DNA from: Fluviicola sp.
Lineage (GTDB): Bacteria > Bacteroidota > Bacteroidia > Flavobacteriales_D > Crocinitomicaceae
Reading direction: 5' to 3'
DNA length: 64,000 nucleotides
Assembly (NCBI RefSeq): GCF_039596395.1
Contig: NZ_JBCNJT010000002.1
Location: 930,001-994,000, forward strand
Shown: in pieces, positions 61,205 to 64,000 of the stretch
How the letters are laid out: each line of letters begins with the position of its first letter
How positions within the stretch are numbered: position 1 is the stretch's first letter
Notes under the pieces: model-generated
What the model saw: the letters and a program-made list of their open reading frames with translations, nothing else
What the model was told of the DNA's origin: nothing
Database searches by the model: none
Translations under genes and position numbers: made by a program

Positions 61205-62971
61205 TTAATGACTTACTACATCGCTATCAAGGGAAATACCTTGCTTTTTCAACAGTTTATTTACGAAAATCGCAAAGAAGGTAATGTAAGCGAAACAAAT
61301 AGCTCCAACAATGAAAGAAGGTTGGATTCCAATGATGTCGGATAATTTTCCCTGGATTGGCGGAATCAATCCACCACCCAAAATCATCATTACCAGGAAG
61401 CCTGAACCCTGCGCCTGGTGTTTTCCCAATCCGGCAAGGGAAAGTGAGAAAATACATGACCACATGGTTGAACAGAAAAGTCCTGCGCTTAAAAAGGCGT
61501 AAATGGCAACTGTTCCGGAACTTGTTAACCCGATAAGGATGCAGACCAATCCGAGTGTTCCGAATAAAGCAAGGGAAAAGGCAGGTTTGTCATTGGTTAC
61601 ATAGAATGCAAGAATTTGCAAAAGTACGCAGACAATGTACCAGTAAAGCATATCGATGCGGTAACCTGAAAGCTTGAAAACCCCCAAAATAATTCCGAAG
61701 GCAATGAGTGGAACAACAAATTTCAGGATCATTTTTGCCTGGTTCGACAAATTGAAGGCATTAATGGATCCCGACCAGCGACCGATCATCATACTTCCCC
61801 AATACATGGCAATGTAGGGTGTAGTTTCGGACGACTCCAAACTACCGAAAGCCGGTTGTTTCAATAATTCGCTCAGGTTACTTCCTATGGCAACTTCCAC
61901 ACCCACGTAAACGAAAATGGCAAGCATTCCGAGACTTAACTGCGGATATTGCATTGCTCCCCAGCCGCTTTCATTCTTTTTGGCAGAACGATTCGCAAAT
62001 AAAATTCCTCCAAGTACCACCAGGATTCCTGCAGAAAGCCAGATCATCCGTTTTTTCTCAAGTGGCCCGGAAATTTTTTTGATCTCTGTTTCGATGTCTT
62101 TTTTCGTCTCTTGCTGAGCAGTCGTTAGTTGCTTGATCGGTTTGTTGTCTTTTCCGATTGTCAGTTGTTCCAGATCTCCTTTTAATTCAGTTAATTGCTT
62201 GGCTTCATCGGAACGGTAGCTGTTGAAAACAGGAGCGAAACAAGCGATCAGCAAACCGGTTACGACTAATAGGGTTACCATGGTTTTCTTTGCTTTTTCA
62301 CTTGCGGGTATTTCCGAATCCATTTTACCTGCGGGAACTTTCTTAGAGAAACCGAATAACGCCGCGACTCCCAGGAATAAGCACCCTACGCAGGCATAAA
62401 GAAAGATTACTTTATTCAGGCTCAGTTTGGAGATCATTTCATCACTTACGGCCGCCGAACTTCCGAAAAGTGCCAGGGACACAACCACAGGCCCGATCGT
62501 TGTACCGAAGCTATTGATACCACCACCGAGGTTGATTCGGTTACTTCCGGTTTTTTCATCACCCAATGAAATCATGAATGGATTGGCCGCTGTTTGCTGC
62601 AGGGAAAATCCCAACGCAACAATAAACAAACCGAAGAGCATCGCTGCAAATACATTGAGGTAAACGGAAATGATCATCATGGTTGCACCCAAAGCAGAAA
62701 AAAGCAATCCGTTGACAATACTTTTCTTATATCCCCAGGTAGAAACCAGGTCCTGCCGGGTAAGAGTGCTGAACACGAAAAGACCCAATGCACCCAGGTA
62801 ATAAGCCCCGTAAAAAGCAAAATCAATCAGCTGGCTTTGAAACTGGTCCAGCCCGAAGTAATGTTTACAAAATGGAATGAAAATACTGTTTCCTGCCGCA
62901 ATGAATCCCCAGAAGAAGAAGACGGTCGTCAGGGTGGAAAGTGCTCCGTAGTTTGTTTTTGTAGTTTGCAT
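61205..62971 (-). CDS. FucP/NagP-type sugar MFS transporter with inserted membrane hairpin
   Basis: 588 residues from the ATG at 62971; a TTG 15 nt upstream is an alternative. The sequence matches the L-fucose/glucose-galactose permease family: FFFWGFIAAGNSIFIPFCK, IDFAFYGAYYLGAL, and LGFSLQQTAANPFM. After helix six there is an extra segment (about 230-325 of the product): a transmembrane helix, a charged coiled-coil-like stretch (ELKGDLEQLTIG; QQETKKDIETEIKKI) and a second helix, before the family pattern resumes at LGMLAIFVYVGVEVAIGSN. This gives about 14 membrane segments. Substrate probably a hexose or N-acetylglucosamine, by family only. Confidence 0.88.
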   Translation of the reverse strand: MQTTKTNYGALSTLTTVFFFWGFIAAGNSIFIPFCKHYFGLDQFQSQLIDFAFYGAYYLGALGLFVFSTLTRQDLVSTWGYKKSIVNGLLFSALGATMMIISVYLNVFAAMLFGLFIVALGFSLQQTAANPFMISLGDEKTGSNRINLGGGINSFGTTIGPVVVSLALFGSSAAVSDEMISKLSLNKVIFLYACVGCLFLGVAALFGFSKKVPAGKMDSEIPASEKAKKTMVTLLVVTGLLIACFAPVFNSYRSDEAKQLTELKGDLEQLTIGKDNKPIKQLTTAQQETKKDIETEIKKISGPLEKKRMIWLSAGILVVLGGILFANRSAKKNESGWGAMQYPQLSLGMLAIFVYVGVEVAIGSNLSELLKQPAFGSLESSETTPYIAMYWGSMMIGRWSGSINAFNLSNQAKMILKFVVPLIAFGIILGVFKLSGYRIDMLYWYIVCVLLQILAFYVTNDKPAFSLALFGTLGLVCILIGLTSSGTVAIYAFLSAGLFCSTMWSCIFSLSLAGLGKHQAQGSGFLVMMILGGGLIPPIQGKLSDIIGIQPSFIVGAICFAYITFFAIFVNKLLKKQGISLDSDVVSH

Positions 62972-63084
62972 GGGTAGTTTTTTCAAATTATATAAGCGAA
63001 AAATAAGTATAAAAAATTAATAATGGTACTTTTTACAATTTGTGATCATTTTATTAACTGATTCGTTTTGCGATAGTACGGATT

Positions 63085-63741
63085 TTATTTTTCATTCAGC
63101 AATTTTTGAATATCCTTAATCAGTTTATCCACTTCTTTGGAATCTGTTCCGTCGTAATATCCGCGAATGCGTTTTTGCGTGTCTACCAGCACAAAGTAGT
63201 TGGTATGTATAAAATCCGAACCGACATCTCCCTGGTTTTGAGCTTCAGCGGGTTTCAGAACAAAAAAACTTCTCCGGGCAAGCTTATACAGGTCTTTTTT
63301 CTCTCCGGTTAAAAAATGCCACTGGTTGGGATCGGCCCCATGTCCTTCTGCATACGTTTTCATTTGTGCAACGGAGTCGGTTTCAGGGTCCACCGTAAAA
63401 CTCAGAATTTTGAAGTTGTCGTTCCCCTTAAAGGCGGCCTGTACTCTTCGCATTTCAGAATTCATGATGGGGCAAATGGTTCCGCAAGTCGTAAAAAAGT
63501 ATTCGGCCACGTAGATTTTTCCTTTCAGGTCTTTGGATCCATAGGATTGACCTGTTTGATCGAGAAAAGAAAATTCCTGGATGCGGTGTCCATATCCTTT
63601 TCTTGCCAGGTCTTTGTCCACCATCTCGGATTCTACATCAATCGGATTGTAGATTTTCAATGGTTTCTCACCCGGCCGGGTAAAAAAATAAGCTACGATG
63701 ACTCCGGCAACGAAGATAAGGGCAACAATAAAAACGCGCAT
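63085..63741 (-). CDS. SCO1/SenC-family copper chaperone
   Basis: 218 residues with an N-terminal membrane anchor (about 2-20). The thioredoxin-like SCO domain has the copper ligands C86 and C90 (CGTIC) and H179 (DFIHT), all intact. SCO proteins deliver copper to the CuA site of cytochrome c oxidase. A perfect -7 box TATTTTTG (63755-63762) is 13 nt upstream, giving a short leader. It lies 45 nt after the TonB receptor gene, with its own promoter. Confidence 0.95.
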   Translation of the reverse strand: MRVFIVALIFVAGVIVAYFFTRPGEKPLKIYNPIDVESEMVDKDLARKGYGHRIQEFSFLDQTGQSYGSKDLKGKIYVAEYFFTTCGTICPIMNSEMRRVQAAFKGNDNFKILSFTVDPETDSVAQMKTYAEGHGADPNQWHFLTGEKKDLYKLARRSFFVLKPAEAQNQGDVGSDFIHTNYFVLVDTQKRIRGYYDGTDSKEVDKLIKDIQKLLNEK

Positions 63742-63754
63742 CTTTGTTTTTTCA

Positions 63755-63762
63755 CAAAAATA
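63755..63762 (-). promoter_or_regulatory. Candidate -7 box (TATTTTTG) for the SCO gene
   Basis: A perfect TAnnTTTG on the minus strand, 13 nt before the ATG. No clear -33 element. Confidence 0.45.
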
Positions 63763-63786
63763 CGCGCTAAATGAATTGGATGGATA

Positions 63787-64000
63787 TTAATCTCCCCCTA
63801 ATTTCAACGTATATTGAAGCATCACCGTTCTTGGCGGTTCAATTTTCAATGGTCTTAATGAATAGGTTCTATTCAAAATGTTACTTCCGATAATCGCAAA
63901 GCGGTGTTTGTCTTTTAATAAATACGAAATACGCGCATCGAAAATCCAGTTGCCATGTCGGTGTTTTTCGAAATAATCCATGTAATAAATATCCTGAAGG
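63787..64000 (-). CDS. TonB-dependent receptor, C-terminal end only
   Basis: The frame is open to the right edge, so the gene starts outside the window; about 70 codons are visible. The sequence RHGNWIFDARISYLLKD, IGSNILNRTYSLRPLKIEPPRT and the final strand MLQYTLKLGGD are the last beta-strands of a TonB-dependent outer-membrane barrel, where the NILN-R-Y turn before the closing strand is usual. Substrate cannot be deduced from this part. It is followed 45 nt later by the SCO gene. Confidence 0.8.
   Translation of the reverse strand, partial: LQDIYYMDYFEKHRHGNWIFDARISYLLKDKHRFAIIGSNILNRTYSLRPLKIEPPRTVMLQYTLKLGGD

Noticed and set aside
1-64000. Search by eye for tRNA, rRNA, riboswitch or mobile element genes
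   Set aside because: No cloverleaf-like, rRNA-like, transposase or integrase sequence was recognised; small ncRNAs cannot be excluded.

Overview
The window looks like chromosome of a Bacteroidota bacterium, most likely a flavobacterium-like lineage near Fluviicola (Crocinitomicaceae). Evidence for this: seven proteins end in a type A sorting domain of the type IX secretion system (T9SS); IspG is the long insert-containing form; many small SC-type lipoproteins are present; Shine-Dalgarno sequences are weak or absent; and several start regions carry the Bacteroidota -7 box TAnnTTTG. Genus-level placement is inference. I see no rRNA, tRNA, CRISPR array, transposase, phage gene or integrase, and no large compositional break.

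Layout. 0-8 kb: a 5'-truncated methyltransferase, ispG with an ArsR-like regulator upstream, a lipoprotein plus Cys-pair protein, an MtfA-type peptidase with a SEC-C tail, then a rightward group (MmcQ/YjbR protein, S4 protein, NodU-type carbamoyltransferase). 8-17 kb, leftward: LemA and DUF2207, a von Willebrand A protein, feoA-feoB with a small Cys-rich membrane protein (starts overlap stops), and xseA-xseB. 17-21 kb: an accessory cluster of small lipoproteins, two of which are the periplasmic P1 domain of SecD/SecDF detached from the translocase, with VOC-fold proteins. 21-31 kb: metG, an 1889-residue secreted metalloprotease-like/beta-helix protein and a coupled smaller T9SS protein. 31-35 kb: MpaB-like oxygenase, DUF1003 protein, PIN-PhoH ATPase. 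35-45 kb: three tandem T9SS adhesin-like proteins, each with four SprB-type repeats and the same C-terminal module. 45-50 kb: radA, a lysyl-endopeptidase-like T9SS protease, a redoxin. 50-55 kb: a tightly overlapping unit of an unknown secreted protein, a uridine kinase and an orphan NtrY-like sensor kinase. 55-64 kb: a PA-domain T9SS protein, sdhC-sdhA-sdhB, a sugar MFS transporter with an unusual insert, a SCO1/SenC copper chaperone and the 3' end of a TonB-dependent receptor.

How the parts work together. The core is aerobic metabolism (succinate dehydrogenase; a SCO chaperone for cytochrome oxidase), ferrous iron uptake (Feo), isoprenoid synthesis and DNA repair (RadA, ExoVII). The accessory part is cell-surface biology: T9SS cargo, small lipoproteins and membrane proteins with extra periplasmic segments. 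No T9SS machinery gene lies in the window. The most unusual items are the SecDF-P1-derived lipoproteins with an 11-bp direct-repeat array nearby, the three-gene SprB-repeat cluster, the periplasmic insertions in SdhC and the sugar transporter, and two related 28-bp palindromes resembling REP elements.
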